Notes: generated by a model from the letters alone, not told the origin. A stretch of DNA of 64,000 nucleotides from Cryptomeria japonica (GCF_030272615.1 NC_081408.1:334766793-334830792); one strand, 5' to 3'. Shown: positions 32,865-46,345, numbered from the stretch's first letter. Program-made: numbers and translations.

Positions 32865-34020
32865 ATGGTGAGTAACCATTCAACTTCTATTGCTTATCGA
32901 AATGACAATCCTAGGCTTGAAGGAACAAATTACAGGGTATGAAAGCTTCAGATGGAGACTCATCTGAGATGTCTTAGAAAGAAGATTTGGGAGATCACTG
33001 AGAAATGATATACTCTTTATGATTCAACATCTGGCAATCCTCCTCTGATAGACTTGGATAAGAACATCAAAAATGATTATAGAGCTAGAGAAGCCCTTCT
33101 AAGTGCCCTTTCTGATCAGCAAGTTATAGGATTATCATACAAATCATCTACAAAAGCTATATGGGATAAGTTGGAGACTATGAATGAAGGTAACCCTACT
33201 ATTAAAATTGCTAAACTTGATGGTTATCGGATGAGGTATGAGAGCTTGAAAATGGAGGAAGATGAAATAATTACTACTTTATAGAAAGATTCAATGAAAT
33301 TGTCATGGGAATTCAATGTTGTGATGGATCTCTGAGCGAAGATGAGATTGTTTCTAAAGTATTGAGAGCTTTTCCACCAGATTACAAGATGAAGGCTACT
33401 ACAATTAATCAGCTCTTAACACTTTTGTTAATAAGGATACCTTGGTTGGAAAGTTATCTTCTTTTTGAGCTTGAAGAATTTGGTCCTCCTAGAGCTACAA
33501 AAACTAAATCTGCTTTTCATGCATCTACATTATCAACCAACAAGGATTATTGGAAAGCACTATATGCAAAATAACTGGAGGATATGAAGAGAGAAGATGA
33601 AGAGTTTGAGAAACATGAAGCCCTATTTGCTAGAAGAGTACCTAAAGGTCCAACAAGAAGTAAGTATGAAAGAAAATCACCTTTTAAATGTTTTGCATGT
33701 AATAAGATAGGTCATTTTGCATCTAGATGTCTTGAGAGGAATTCAATATTTGAGGAGAAGGATAGAACATCTTTTAGGACTAACCATGAATATCAGAATA
33801 AGCATAAGTATAGGAGAATCAAAGACAAATCATGCTACTATGCGGATGAGGAAGGTGAGATTGATGATTCTAATGATGAACTGACAAAAGATTAAGCTAG
33901 TGGATCCAACAATGGAAAGGAATAGGTTTTTTATCTATCAAGGAAGATGATCCAGAACCTGTCATTCAAAATGAGGAGAAGGCCCTTGCTACTAAAGTTG
34001 AAGACAAGGATGAATGAGTG
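32865..34020 (+). pseudogene. Gag of copia element H
   Basis: ATG 32865 gives an N-terminus with RLEGTNYRVWKLQMETHL, the copia gag signature; SDQQVIGLSYKSSTKAIWDKLE is close to A and I. A one-base deletion near 33285 shifts the frame; stops occur at about 33006 and 33572. A single knuckle, CFACNKIGHFASRC, is complete at about 33690. The acidic tail (DEEGEIDDSNDEL) leads to the protease. Confidence 0.82.
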
Positions 34021-34696
34021 ATAGACAATGGGTGTTCACATTATATGACTTGAGACAAAAGGAAGTTTCTAACCTTGCAAGAATTTGATGGTGGTCTAGT
34101 TATATTTGGAGATACTATATCATTGGATGGTAAGCATAACACTAATATTATTTATTATGTTGAAGGTTTAAGGTATAATATTTTGAGGGTAGGACAATTG
34201 GTGGATAAGGGATTTCAATTACAGGTCAAGGATGTAAAATGCAAAATTATCAATAGATCTAGATTGGAGATTGCAACTGGTACTCAGACTAAAGGTAACA
34301 TCTTTCATTTCAACTCTCGTGAGAAGACATGTTTGATTGCACAAATTGATGAGAGTTGGCTATGACATAAGAGGTTGTGTTATGTCAATTTTGATTTCAT
34401 TGTAAAGATAAGTTCAACTAAGGAAGTTAGAGATATACCTAAGATTGTGAAGCCTTATAATATGGTATGTAAGGAATGTCAAATGGGTAAGCAAGTTAGA
34501 AATTATTTTAAGAATTCACAAGACAAATCTAATGATATTCTTGAGATTATTCATATTGATTTCTGTGGTCCTACTAAGATAAGAAGTTTTTAGGGTGATA
34601 GATATTTCATGCTAATCATTGATGACTATTCTAGAATGATGTGGGCTAATTTTCTAACGAAGAAATATGAAGCCTTTGAAAATTTTAAGATCTTTA
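34021..34696 (+). pseudogene. Protease and first part of integrase of H
   Basis: The protease active site is VIDNGCSHYMT, D-N-G in place of D-S-G, with flanking TGA codons at Trp and Gly positions. Then come VEGLRYNILRVGQLV, the HHCC-type block (RLCYVNFDF; one ligand lost) and the first integrase Asp in HIDFCGPTK. The gene stops at 34696 where I is inserted, within FENFKIF. Confidence 0.8.
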
Positions 34697-35750
34697 TGTT
34701 AGGTCCTGGGGACAACTGAGAGGGGGGGGGGGTGAATTAGTTGTCTTAATAATATTAACCAAAAATAACTTAATAAAATTCCTACTTAATATTGGTGAGA
34801 CAGTCTGTTATACTGGTGGACAGATTTAACAGATAAATGCAATAGAGGTAAAGATTAATGCATAAAATTAAAAGACAAAGTCATCCACAACACATAACAC
34901 CAATATTTGTATGTGGAAACCCTATAAGGGGAAAACCATAGTGGGAAACCTTACCCATAATCAGATGATACTACTGCAGATAGTAAGTGTACATAAATGG
35001 GGTCTGCACATGCAGAAAGGCCAAGCGCCTAGAGCTCACTACTCAATCACAAATGGGAAGTCACACTGACTTACAGTTGGATGATTAAATCCAATAATAA
35101 TGTACTGCACAAAATAGCATCTTCATATGTTGTATTCAGTACCAGTGTAGTTCTGATATGCTTTCACAAAAACCTAGCTTCACCTTCAAATGATGTCTCC
35201 GTGTGTAGCTCTGCTTAATCTCGCATATACCTTCACACAAAACCTTTTTCACATCCTTCATTGATCTTACAATTAAGATCTTACATTTATACCATAACCT
35301 AAGACCAATTTTAGTAGGTCGACTCTACAAGATATTACAATAAAATAATTTTAAAACAATACAATATATGATGCAATAACTGATTGAACATGTTGGCTTA
35401 ATGCATTTACAACAATAATTAATCATCTTCATAGCATGCCATGCTGATCTGGAAAAGATAAACCCTGTCAGTGAAACCCTGGACCTATTTGTCGGTAACA
35501 ACAAATATGCAAATACGAATATGCCAATAAACAATTCTCCAAGATAAGATGTCCAAACAATGTCTTCGACATTACCAGGTGTTTTCTAAGTCATTCCAAG
35601 TGTCGGTGATCCCTATTTCCTATCGGTGTACCATATACCGGTGACTGTGCAAAAGTCATTTGCTTGCCAGTGAATGTTGGTGGATCTCCAAAGTGCTAGA
35701 GTTTTAGTAGGTGTTGACATCAATGACAAAACCATACCAAAATACCAACA
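34697..35750 (-). repeat. 3' LTR of element I
   Basis: 1054 bp (minus strand TGTTGGTATTTTGGTATGG to ...GGACCTAACA). By eye 93-95 percent identical to the 5' copy. TATA box complement 35285-35291; R-U5 motif about 34889-34945. Confidence 0.92.
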
Positions 35751-35777
35751 ATCTCCCCCTTTGGCATTGATGGCAAC
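35713..35777 (-). repeat. Inverted repeat around the polypurine tract of I
   Basis: Arms gttgacatcaatg (35713-35725, in the LTR) and cattgatggcaac (35765-35777, before the LTR) pair at 12 of 13 positions; the tract aatctccccctttgg (+ strand) lies in the loop. Confidence 0.6.
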
Positions 35778-36125
35778 ACAAGATGGAAAAACCATCAAAG
35801 TGCCAAAACAGAAATGCCAAGTATAAAAACCAATAATCTCCCCAAAGTAACAATCTCTCCCCCTGAGAGTAATATGAGTTTCCTTATGTTTTTCTGTACC
35901 AATCTCTTCCCAAAAGATAGTGTATAATATGTTTTTCAAATGTGTTTTTCCATAGATATCTCTCCCCCTTTGACATCAAATGCCAAAGTTACAAAAAATA
36001 GAATACAAAATACCAACCAATTACAATATACCAACTACTCCCCCTGAGAAGTAGCTTCCTCATCAAAGCCGGAGTAAAAAAAATATCTCTGTTAATTCTG
36101 CTGGTTGATGACAATCATCAACTAT
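35751..36125 (-). other. 3' UTR and polypurine tract of element I
   Basis: No gene. Several C-rich (+ strand) tracts, at 35751, about 35855-35870 and about 35963, mirror the duplicated polypurine motifs of A and H. The tract at 35751 abuts the LTR. Confidence 0.7.
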
Positions 36126-37765
36126 CTAAGCTTCTACCGGTGGGGGTATGACCCCAGGCTGATCTCTTAGATATTCAAAAGTCTCCTTAGGTAGAGGTTT
36201 AGTGAAAATATCTGCAATCTGCTCTTTAGTATTCACATAAACCATTTTGACTATTTTTGCTTCAACATTTTCTTTCAGAAAGTTCAATTTGATAGAAACA
36301 TGTTTAGTTTTATAATGTTGTACCAGATTCTTGGATATATCAATTGTTGCAGTGTTGTCACAAAAGATAGTTATAGGTTCCTTGCAATTTACCTTTATGT
36401 CTTTTAACATTTGTTTAAGCCATAATACCTATGTACAGTTTGTTGCTGTTGCAACATATTTTGATTCTGTTGTTGATAAAGATGTGCAACTCTGTTTCTT
36501 ACTTAACCAGGAAATTAATTTGTTTCCAAGGAAAAATGCTCTACCGATGGTTCTTTTTCTATCATCTACATCTCCTGCCCAATTTGCATCTGTATATGAA
36601 CATAATTCAAAGTTTTCATCTCTAGGATACCATAAGCCAAGATTTGTAGTGCCTTGTAAGTACTAGAAAATCCTTTTTACTGTTGACTCATGATTTTCTC
36701 TAGGATTACTTTGAAATCTTGAAACAATACATACTGCATTCATAATATCTGGTCTTGTTTGTGTTAAATACAGTAAACCTCCTATCATAGATTTGTACCT
36801 AGTTGGATTAACAGGTGTTGATTCATCTCTTAGTGATAATTTGTCATTTGTAGTCATAGGTGTACTTACCGGTTTAGAGTTCTCCATCCCAAATTTCTCT
36901 AGTAGCTCTTTTAAGTATTTTGATTGACTCAAGAATATACCTTTGTCAGTCTATGAGATCTGCAATCCTAAAAAGAATTTTACTTCTCCAATCATAGACA
37001 TTTCAAATTTTTGTTGCATTTTGATAGAGAAATCATTACATAATCCATCCTCTCCTCCAAATATTATATCATCAACAAAAACTTCTATAACCAAGATGTC
37101 ATCATTAGTCACTTTATAGTATAAATTAATGTCTACATTTCCTTTAGAGAAACCAATCTTCAAAAGATACTTATCTAATCTTCCATACCAAGCTCACGGA
37201 GCTTGCTTCAACCCATACAAAGCTTTCCTTAACCTGCAAACCATATATTTGTCTTTTGTCAAAGAAAATCCATCAGGTTGTTCAATGTAAACTTCTTCTT
37301 CAAGAATTCCATTAAAAAATGCACATTTAATATCCATCTGATATACTTTATAGTTCTTATGAGCTACAAAAGCCAAGAATAATCTAACTGCCTCAATTCT
37401 AGCTACCGATGCAAAGGTTTCATTGTAATCAATTCCTTCTTTCTAAGAATATCCTTTACATACTAGTCTTGCTTTGTTTCTGATTACTTCACCATTTTCA
37501 TTAAGTTTGTTTCTAAATACCCATTTAGTTCCAATAACATTTTTATCTTTAGGCTAGGGAACTAATGTCCATGTGTTATTTTTTTCAATTTGTTCTAATT
37601 CTTCTTCCATAGATTTAATCCAAAATTTATCTTCACGTGCCTCATTAATTGATGATGGTTCAATTTGAGAAATAAGACATACCTCTTCATTTTCCAATCT
37701 TCCTCTTGTCATAACTCCTCTATATTTGTTTCCAATTATCTGATCTTCAGAATGATTCAATCTTA
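36126..37765 (-). pseudogene. Reverse transcriptase and RNase H of element I
   Basis: One frame on the minus strand. RT landmarks: [18 protein letters not shown] (first Asp), [25 protein letters not shown]. RNase H: YTDANWA-type text, CDNTATIDISKN, KTKHVSIKLNFLKE, ending near GVIPPPVEA. Stops include TAG at 37554 (VP*PKD; H has Gln), TAG at 37443 (YS*KEG; A has Gln), TGA at 37194 (QAP*AWY; A has Arg) and TAG at 36951 (IS*TDK; A has Gln). Confidence 0.88.
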
Positions 37766-39200
37766 CATACCGGGGTGTCTTTATTTACTGTTGTTCCTCA
37801 GTTACTGTGGAATTTTTAGATGATACCTGTGTAACTGGATCTTCATTCTATACCGGTGTGTTCAATGTAGATTCATTTGTCAGAATTTCTGTTGTCGGTT
37901 CAAAATCCATATACCTTGAAGTTCCTCTAAATTGTTTATCAATCTTTACATTTGTGCTTTCAACAATTTTCTGCAATCTCTTGATAAAACATCTATATGC
38001 TTTACTCTTAGATGAATAACCTAAAAATATTCCTTCATCACTTCTAGGATCAAATTTCCCAATGTACTCATCTCTTCTAATATAGCATTTACTTCCAAAA
38101 ATTCTAAAATATTTAAGAGTAGGAGTAATACCAAACCATAGTTCATGAGGGGTCTTACCGGTTTCACCTTTGATGTGAATTTTGTTGAATTTATAGACTG
38201 TTGTACTTGCTGCTTTTCTCCAATATACATGTGGTAGATTTGATTCAGATAACATACTTCTTGCTGCATCCAAGATAGTTATGTTCTTTCTTTCTACAAC
38301 TCCATTCTGCTATGGTGTCCAGGATGCTGATAACTATCTTCTAATTCCATTCACTTCATAGTAGGTATTAAATTCCTTAGATGTAAACTCACCTCCTTGA
38401 TCTGATCTTAAACATTTTATTTTCTTACTAGTTTCATTTTCAACCATTGCTTTGAACAGTTTAAACTTTCCAAGTGCTTCTATTTTTTCTCTGAGAAAAG
38501 TAACCCAGCACATTCTAGAGTAGTCATCAATGATTAACATGAAATATCTATCACCTTGTAAACTTTTAGTTCTAGCTGGACCACATAAATTAGTATGAAT
38601 TAAATCAAGAGCATTATTTGATTTTTCTGGAATACTTTTGAAACAGCTCTAGCCTGTTTTCCAAATTGACATTCCTTACATACTATGTCGTGAGGTTTGA
38701 CAATTTTAGGTAAATCTCTAACTGCCTTAGTAGTACTGATCTTTACCATGCAATCTAAATTTACATGACAGAGTCTCTTATGCCATAGCCTACTTTCATC
38801 AATATGTGCAATCAAGCATTTCTTTTTACTATTATTCAAATGAAAGATATTACCTCTAGTTTGATTACCGGTTGCAATTTCTAAACCAATTTTGTTCATG
38901 ATTTTGCATTTACCATTCTTAAATTGTAACTGAAATCCTTTCTCAACTAATTGAACAACACTCAAAAGATTATGCTTTAAACCTTCAACATAGTAAACAT
39001 TGTTAGTTTTATGCTTACCATCAAGAGATATTGAACCCTTACCTTTGGTTGAACAAGCTTTGTCATCTCCAAATCTTACTAGACCTCCATGGTACTCCTG
39101 AAAAGTTAAGAAATTACTTTTGTCACCAGTCATGTGATGTGAGCATCCTGAATCAATAATCCATTCATCCTTAGTTTCAATTCTAGCAGCCATGGCCTAT
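37766..39200 (-). pseudogene. Protease and integrase of element I
   Basis: The protease active site is intact: WIIDSGCSHHMTGDKS (about 39150). Pre-integrase HHCC block RLWHKRLCHVNLDC; integrase Asp motifs in the LIHTD-type and RSDQGGEF blocks and VVERKN Glu. The only frameshift of the element is near 38600. TAG codons at 39197 (VE*AMA; A has Gln) and 38310 (TP*QNG). Confidence 0.87.
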
Positions 39201-40279
39201 TCTACTGGTTGATCTATAGGTGCCAGTTGATCTTCTGTTATAGCAATAAAAACCCATCCATTGTCTGCCTGATCCTCATCAGAATCATTAGTCACTCCTT
39301 CATCAACAACATAACAAGATTTGTCCTTATTCTTGTTGAATTTGTATCTTTGATATCCAGGGTTAGGTTTGTATGTCCTTGTAGCTTCTTCTCTTAACCT
39401 AGCATGTCTATTAGGGCATCTTGAAGCCATATGACCAATCTTATTGTAGTTAAAACATTTAAAGGGTGCTTTACCTTCATACTTACTTCCAACTAGACCT
39501 TTAGGCATTTTTATTGCAAATAGTGCTTCAAGATGTTCAAGTTCTTCATTTTCTCTCCTTCTTTCTTCAAGTTCTCTTGCATAAAAGGCTTTCTAATCAG
39601 ACTTGTCAAATGATGGTGTAGATGATGTTGATGCTTTAAAAGCTAAGTCTATTTTTATCATAGTAGCAGGACCAAATTCCTCAATTTCAAAGGTTGATAG
39701 TTTTCCAATCAATGTATCCCTAGTTACTGATGTGTTAGGCATTGTTCTAAGTTCATTTATTGCAGTAACCTTCATTTTATATGCTGGTGGAAATCCACTT
39801 AAAACTTTTGAAACAATTTCATCTTCACTTAAGGTTTCTCCACAACATTTAATACCCTAAACAATTTCATTTACTCTTTCCATAAAAGCAGAGATTCTTT
39901 CATCCTCTTCCATTTTCAGACTTTTATACCTGACCCAAAAGCTTTCAAGTTTTGCAATTTTGACTATGGAATCTACTTCATTCAGTGTTTCCAAGTGGTC
40001 CCAAATAGCTTTAGCAGTAGACCTATTTGATAATCCCATGATTTTCTAATCTGATAGAGCGCTCAAGAGTGCTTCTCTTGCCTTGCAATCATTCTCCTCA
40101 TCTTTAGTCAGATTTGGTGGATTAGGCTGACTTACAGTAGGAGCAGTATATCCATTCTTTGTTACATCCCAAATGTCCTTTCCAATACAATTCAGATGTA
40201 TCTCCATTCTGATCTTCCATATTCCATAGTTGGTTCCATCAAGTTTAGGACTGTCCTTCCTGAAATAGTTAGTAGACAT
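39201..40279 (-). pseudogene. Gag of element I
   Basis: ATG at 40279 (MSTNYFRKDSPKLDGTNYG). No frameshift, four or five in-frame stops (for example at 40046, SD*KIMG where A has Gln). One knuckle, FNYNKIGHMASRC, with Cys-1 and Cys-2 replaced. It is the best preserved copia gag in the window and can serve as reference for A. Confidence 0.87.
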
Positions 40280-40320
40280 TGGATCTCCTCAAGCTGTTAA
40301 ACTTCTACAAAAGAGGACTA

Positions 40321-40335
40321 GGCTCTGATACCAAT
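40321..40335 (-). promoter_or_regulatory. Primer-binding site of element I
   Basis: The minus strand reads ATTGGTATCAGAGCC next to the LTR end; perfect complement of initiator tRNA-Met. Confidence 0.82.
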
Positions 40336-41388
40336 TGTTAGGTCCCGGGGACAACTGAGAGGGGGGGGTGAAGCAATTGTCTTAATAATATTAACCAAAA
40401 ACAACTTAATCAAATTACTACTTAATACTGGTGAGACAGTATGTTATACCGGTGGACAGATTTAATAGATAAATGCAATACCAGTAAAGAATAATGCATG
40501 AAATTAAAAGACAAAGTCATCCACAACACATAACACCAATATTTGTATGTGGAAACCTTGTAAGGGGAAAAACCACAGTGGGAAACCTTACCCACAATTA
40601 GATGATACTACTGTAGATAGTAAGTGTACATAAATGGGGTCTACACATGTAGAAAGGCCAAGTGCCTAGAGCTCACTACTCAATCACAAATGGGAAGTCA
40701 CACTGACTTACAGTTGGATGATTAAATCCAATAATAATGTACTGCCCAAAATAGCATCTTCATATGCTGGATTCAATACCGGTGTAGTTCTGATATGCTT
40801 TCACAAAAACCTAGCTTCACCTTCAAATGATGTCTCCGTGTGTAGCTCTACTTAATCTCACATATACCTTCGCACAAAACCTTTTTCACATCCTTCATTG
40901 ATCTTACAATGAAGATCTTACATTTATACCATAACCTAAGACCAATTTTAGTAGGTCAGCTCTACAAGATATTACAATAAAATCATTTTACAAACAATAC
41001 AATATCTAATGCAATAACTGATTGAACATGTCGGCTTAATGCATTTACAACAATAATTAATCATCTTCATAGCGTGCCATGCTGATTTGGAAAAGATAAA
41101 CCCTGTCGGTGAAACCCTGGACCTATTTGCCGGTAATAGCAAATATGCAAATACGAATATGCCAATAAACAATTCTCCAAGATAAGATGTCCAAACAAGG
41201 TCTTTGACATTACCAGGTGTTTTCTAAGTCATTCCAAGTGCCGATGATCCTTATTTCCTGGCGGTGTACCATATACTAGTGACTGTACAAAAGTCATTTG
41301 CTTGCCGGTGAATGTTTTTGGATCTCCAAAGTGCTAGAGTTTTAGTAGGTGTTGACATCAATGACAAAACCATACCAAAATACCAACA
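40336..41388 (-). repeat. 5' LTR of element I
   Basis: 1053 bp. Ends in CA next to the PBS and starts TGTTGG at 41388. TATA box complement at 40922-40928. Confidence 0.92.
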
Positions 41389-42615
41389 CTTTAAATCTAA
41401 AGTTGAGACCGAGACATGGATGAAGATTAAATACTTAAGGTTAGATCAGGGTGGTGAATTCACATCCAGTAAATTTAACAATTATTGTGAGAAGCATGGT
41501 ATAAGGAGACAATTGTCTACACACCGAACACCTTAACAGAATGGAGTTGTGGAAAGAAAGAACAAAACTATCTTGGATGTAGCTAGAACTATCATGATGG
41601 AAGCTAACTTGCCTCATATTTTTTGGAGAGAAGTTGTGAGTACGACGGTGTATACATTCAAGAGAGTTCATATCAAAGGAGACACTTGTAAGACATCTTA
41701 TGAGTTATGGTTTGGTCATACACCTACAATTAAGTATTTCATAATCTTTGGTAGTAAATACTATATCAAAAGAGATGATTCTATTGGAAAGTTTAATCCT
41801 AGATGTGATGAAGGAATATTTCTTGGTAATTTTAATGAAAGCAAAGTATATAGATGTTATAACAAAATATTGTAGAGAATTGTGCAAAGTTCTAATGTCA
41901 AGGTGGATGAGCAATACATAGGTAAAATCATAACTTATGATAGAGAACTAGAAGCGGAAATGATCATAACTGAACCGGTAGCACCTATACCAGAACAAAA
42001 TGTTGAACCAATTACCCTAGTAGCATCAAAAAATTCAATAGTAACTGAAGATTAGAGCAGAGAATCAAAAAGTCAGAAGACTCCCAGGTATGTAAGGTTG
42101 AATCATTCAAAAGATCAAATCATTGGAGACAAGAGCAAAGCCGTGATGACAAGAATAAGGTTGATAGGTGAAGAGGCAAGTTTAGTTTCTCAAGTTGAAC
42201 CGGCATCAGTTACTGAAGCATGTAAGGATGAATGTTGGATGAAAGCTATGAAAGAGGAATTGGATCAAATAAAAAATAATAACACATGGACTTTAGTTCC
42301 CCAACCTAAAAATAAGAATGTTATTGGAACTAAATGGGTTTTTAGGAATAAATTGAATGAAGATGGACAAGTTGTGAGGAACAAGGCTTGTACATAAAGG
42401 ATACTCTCAGAAGGAAGGAATTGATTATGATTAGACTTTTTCTCTAGTAGCTACGATTGAAGTTGTGAGATTATTTCTTGCTTATGGTGCACATAAGAAA
42501 TACAAGGTTTATCAAATGGATGTTAAGTGTGCACTTTTGAATGGAGATCTTGAAGAGGAAGTTTATATTAGGCAACCTAGGGGATTTTCACTTTCAAATG
42601 ATAAGAACATGGTTT
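41389..42615 (+). pseudogene. Integrase (rest) and RT start of element H
   Basis: Continues H after element I: the first five bases are the duplicated target, then FKSKVETETW, RLDQGGEFTSS (second Asp), TP*QNGVVERKN (Glu; TAA at a Gln position) and FLGNFNESKVYRC. The RT begins with [19 protein letters not shown] and reaches EEEVYIRQPRGFSLSNDKNMV, where J is inserted (42616). A frameshift occurs near 42395. Confidence 0.83.
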
Positions 42616-44041
42616 TGTTAGAATTTGAAGATTATTGGTATTTTGCATAGAGATTGCATTAATGATATGTTGTCATTGATGTCAATTGAACCAGTAATGA
42701 TATTCATGATATTTTTGATATTGTTGATTTTGATATTGGCTAGTAACTAGTAAAAGAGCTTTGTGGAACATGTTGTAAACTGGTGAATTGGTATAAAGGG
42801 TTAAACCTTTCTATGTAATGTAACCGGTAAAACCCTATCAGTTGTTAAACCCTAAACAACCTAGTTTGTTGGTTTATTATCTGATAAGCGGTAATGATGG
42901 AGACATTTGTGATCATTTGATTAAGGATATATTCAAATTCTTTTGGTACATTTGTTCTTGTCTAGGGAAAGAGAAAGAAGGAGCAAAGTGGATTGCATTT
43001 AATGCACAACGTGTGATGAGTTACAAAGTCCGATGAAGCAGTGATCAAGGAGTGGTTGAAATTGTCTTGAATAATGTGAAGAGATTGTCATGATTTCTAA
43101 CGGTCAAGATTGTACTGACTTGTTTGCAATCTCGATGATGAGAATTAGGTTTTTACTATGTTATTGACCTAATTGATTTCTATTTAAGGTCAATGGAGTT
43201 GTTTGTAAAGGTTGTTGGCAAGGTTGGTAGAAAACCTATTGAGTATGTGATTGCCCAACCAGTGAATGGATCTGCACTTAGATTCAAGGAAGATTGAAGG
43301 TTATAGAAGGATCTGATCAAGAAAAAGTAGTACTATTCAGATAGATCAGCAAAACTGTTATTTTCTAACAATTACAACAGAAGTTAAATCCCTTAACCGA
43401 GTGATCTCTAACAAGCTTGGCTACTCATTAAATCCTCTAAAAAGGTGATCCATTAGCTTGGATTCTTAAATCCTCCAATGAGGTTACTCCTAATAGGGTA
43501 TTGTGCTTCTAACAAGGCATATTTGCAAAATCCTTTAACCAAGTGATTCCTAACCAGAATTAGTTCTTAACAGGACTTATTGTAAATCTCTAACAGGCTT
43601 TGGCTCCTAACAGGGTGAACTTCAAAAGAGTTTAGATAGCTATCTTTGTGAGTCCCATCTCGCTGTGGTTTTTACATATTTGGGTTTTCCACATATAAAC
43701 ATTTGTGTCAAGTGGTGAATGCTTTTGTGGTTGTGACTTTACTTGTTGATATGGTTAATTCCAGATAAAGCATGTTATGTAGAAATATTGAAGATGAAAT
43801 TTGAGTGATGTTTAAGCATTGTTGATGTTTATATAGATGTTGAGGTTGTTAACTCTTGAAGCCGTAATAATAGTTAAACTGGTCAATGTCAAGTATTCTT
43901 ATGAGTATTGATCTTGACTGAGATATGATTACTTTGTTTGATTGAGTTTGAGTTTGGGAACCTTGTTTCAGTTTTTCTATATATTGATTCAACCCCCCTC
44001 TCAGTATTCTATCGGATACTTATTCTTTCATCATACCATCA
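42616..44041 (+). repeat. 5' LTR of element J
   Basis: 1426 bp, starting TGTTAGAATTTG. TATA box TATAAAG at 42792-42798 (the 3' LTR has it at 48695-48701). R-U5 motif near 43661-43712. Confidence 0.9.
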
Positions 44042-44055
44042 ATTGGTATCAAAGC
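44042..44055 (+). promoter_or_regulatory. Primer-binding site of element J
   Basis: attggtatcaaagc follows the LTR end; initiator tRNA-Met type, A variant. Confidence 0.75.
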
Positions 44056-44112
44056 ATCTCAGGTCCTCTTAATCTAAAAGCCTAATAGCTTGAGGAAAAG
44101 ATCTTGTAGATC

Positions 44113-45060
44113 ATGATGAAGAAAGAAGGTTCAAAGTTTAACAAAGATAACTATAGAATATGGAGTGATAGAATGAATATTTACATTAAGAGTCTTGGTA
44201 GTCAGTATTGGGAGCATATAGAAAATAGGTATACTACACCTACTAGACCCCTGACTGATGATCAATAGAAAGAGTAGCAAGAAAATCACCAGGCATTAGA
44301 AGCTATTATCAATTCTTTGTCTAATGCTGAATATGTAGATGCTCATGGTCTTGAAATGGCATATAACGTATGGAAGAAACTAAAAGATATCTATAGCGGT
44401 GATGAGCATGTCAAGATTGCTCAAGACAGGAGTCTAAGAGGAAAGTTTGAAAACATGAGAATGTCTGAAGGTGAGAACATCCAATAGTATGGTCAAAGAA
44501 TCAAAGAGATAGTTGGAGAGATAAAGAGTGTAGGAGGGGAAGTGGAAGATGCCACGGTAATCAGTAAAGTACTGAGAACCCCGCTATCGATCTACGCTAT
44601 CCGAGTTGTAGCTATTTAGGAGCTGAAATCCATTGATAAGACAAAGGTAACACTTAACTCTATTATTGGCAAACTTATTGCTTTTGAACTAAATGGCTAT
44701 GATGGTAGTGTACAAAGATCAGAATTTGCATTTGGAGCTTCTATCTCAAACACATCTATGAGAAGAAGTAGAGATACCGGCCATAACTATGAACCTAGAT
44801 CTAGCAGAGATATTGAAGATGATGACGACTTAGTGAATCTTGAAGCATTGTTGGAAAAATGACTTCCTAGAGGCACTGGTAAATATAAAGGTAAGCTACC
44901 TTTAAAATGTTTTGCATGCAACAAGATTGGTCATATAGCAGCAAATTCCCTAATGGTGAAAATGAATACAAGAGAGAGAAATTTGAGAAGTATAAGGGTA
45001 AAGGCAAGAGAGATTGTCTTGTAGCTATTGACAATGGTAATACTGATGAATAATCTGATG
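44113..45060 (+). pseudogene. Gag of copia element J
   Basis: ATG 44113. N-terminal FNKDNYRIWSDRMNIYI is the copia gag signature; GRIKEI-like and SVGGEVEDATVISKVLRTP follow the gag core. Several TAG stops at likely Gln positions (44266-44276 has two; 44486). Knuckle CFACNKIGHIAANS has lost its last Cys. A frameshift follows near 44945. It is a different family from A, H and I. Confidence 0.8.
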
Positions 45061-46345
45061 ATGATGATGGTGAAGATATTGTGTTTGTAGCAATTAAGGA
45101 AGAAATATCAAATCAGACGACACTAGTATCCAGAATGGATAACTCCGATGATTGGATCATTGATAGTGGTTGTTCACATCACATGACCGGTGGTCAAAGC
45201 AAATTTTTTTCATTGAAAGAATTTGATGGTGGTGTTGTCATATTTGGCAATGATTCACCTTGTATGGTGAAAGGAAAAGGAGTTATTTCTCTTAATGGGA
45301 AAAGCAGTGTTGAAGATGTCTACTAGTTTGAAGGCCTAAAGCACAACCTTCTTAGTGTGGCACAACTTAATAATAGAGGAAACCCACTGGAATTCAGAAA
45401 TGGTATATGCAGAATCTTTGACAACAAGGGAGAATTGATTGCAACCGGTAAACAAACCAAAGGTAATATGTTTCATCTCAATCCAAAAGTTAGCAATTGT
45501 TTGATTGTAAAGATGGATGATAGTTGGCTTTGGAAAAGGTGATTTTGTCATATTAATTTTGACAATATTATTAAAGTAAGCAAGTCTAAGATTGTAAGAT
45601 TGTAAAGAATTTCAACTAGGAAAGATGACTTCTTCAACATTCAAGAGCAAGACTTTCTCAGTAGAGAACTTGTTAGATTTGGTTCATACAGATCTATGTG
45701 GACCAATAAGAACAAGAAGTGTTCAAGGTGATAGATACTTTATGATCTGCACTGATGATTGTTCAAGGATGATGTGGGTCACATTCTTGAAGGATAGGAA
45801 TGAAGCTTTTGAAAAATTCAAGGCATTCAGAGCCTTATCTAAGAAAGAGAGTGGCAAGAAGATTAAATGTCTGAGAATAGATCAAGGTGGTGAATTCATT
45901 TCTGCAGAGTTCACTAAATATTTTGATGACCATGGTATCAAGCAGCAACTTTCTGCACCAAGGACACCACTTGTAGAATGGTATAGAAGAGAGAAACAAT
46001 TGATTAGTGGTTGAAGCAGCTAGAACTATGTTGATTCAAGGAGGTGTATCAAAAATAGTTTGGAAAGAAGCTGTAAGCACAACTATGTACACAATGAACC
46101 AAGTTCTGGTAAAGAGAGGTAAGGACAAGACCCCATATGATTACTGGTATGGAAGATCACCTAATGTTAGCTATTTTAAAATATTTAGAAGCAAATGTTT
46201 TATTAAAAGAGGTGACTACATAAGCAAGTTCGAAGCTAAGAGTGATGAAGGCATATTCCTTGGCTATTCCACCAAGAGTAAGGCCTATAAATACTTCAAC
46301 AACCAGACACAGAAAATTGTTGAAGTGTTGATGTTCATTTAGATG
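45061..46345 (+). pseudogene. Protease and integrase of element J
   Basis: Intact protease site WIIDSGCSHHMTGG at about 45155. Then GLKHNLLSV, and integrase motifs VHTDLCGPIRTRSVQGDRY (first Asp), RIDQGGEFIS (second Asp); the Glu region is damaged by a frameshift near 45975, where the P-x-NG-V-x-E motif reads PLVEWYRREK. The C-terminal block YGRSPNVSYFKIF to FLGYSTKSKAY is readable. Confidence 0.8.

Larger units (their letters stand above)
34697..41388 (-). mobile_element. Ty1/copia retrotransposon I
   Basis: Complete 6.69-kb element on the minus strand with LTRs of 1053 and 1054 bp and a perfect 5-bp target duplication CTTTA (34692-34696 and 41389-41393). Gag-pol keeps one frame from 40279 to about 38600 and a second to 36126, so only one frameshift is needed; about ten stop codons remain. 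Same family as A. It is inserted in the integrase of H. Confidence 0.93.
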
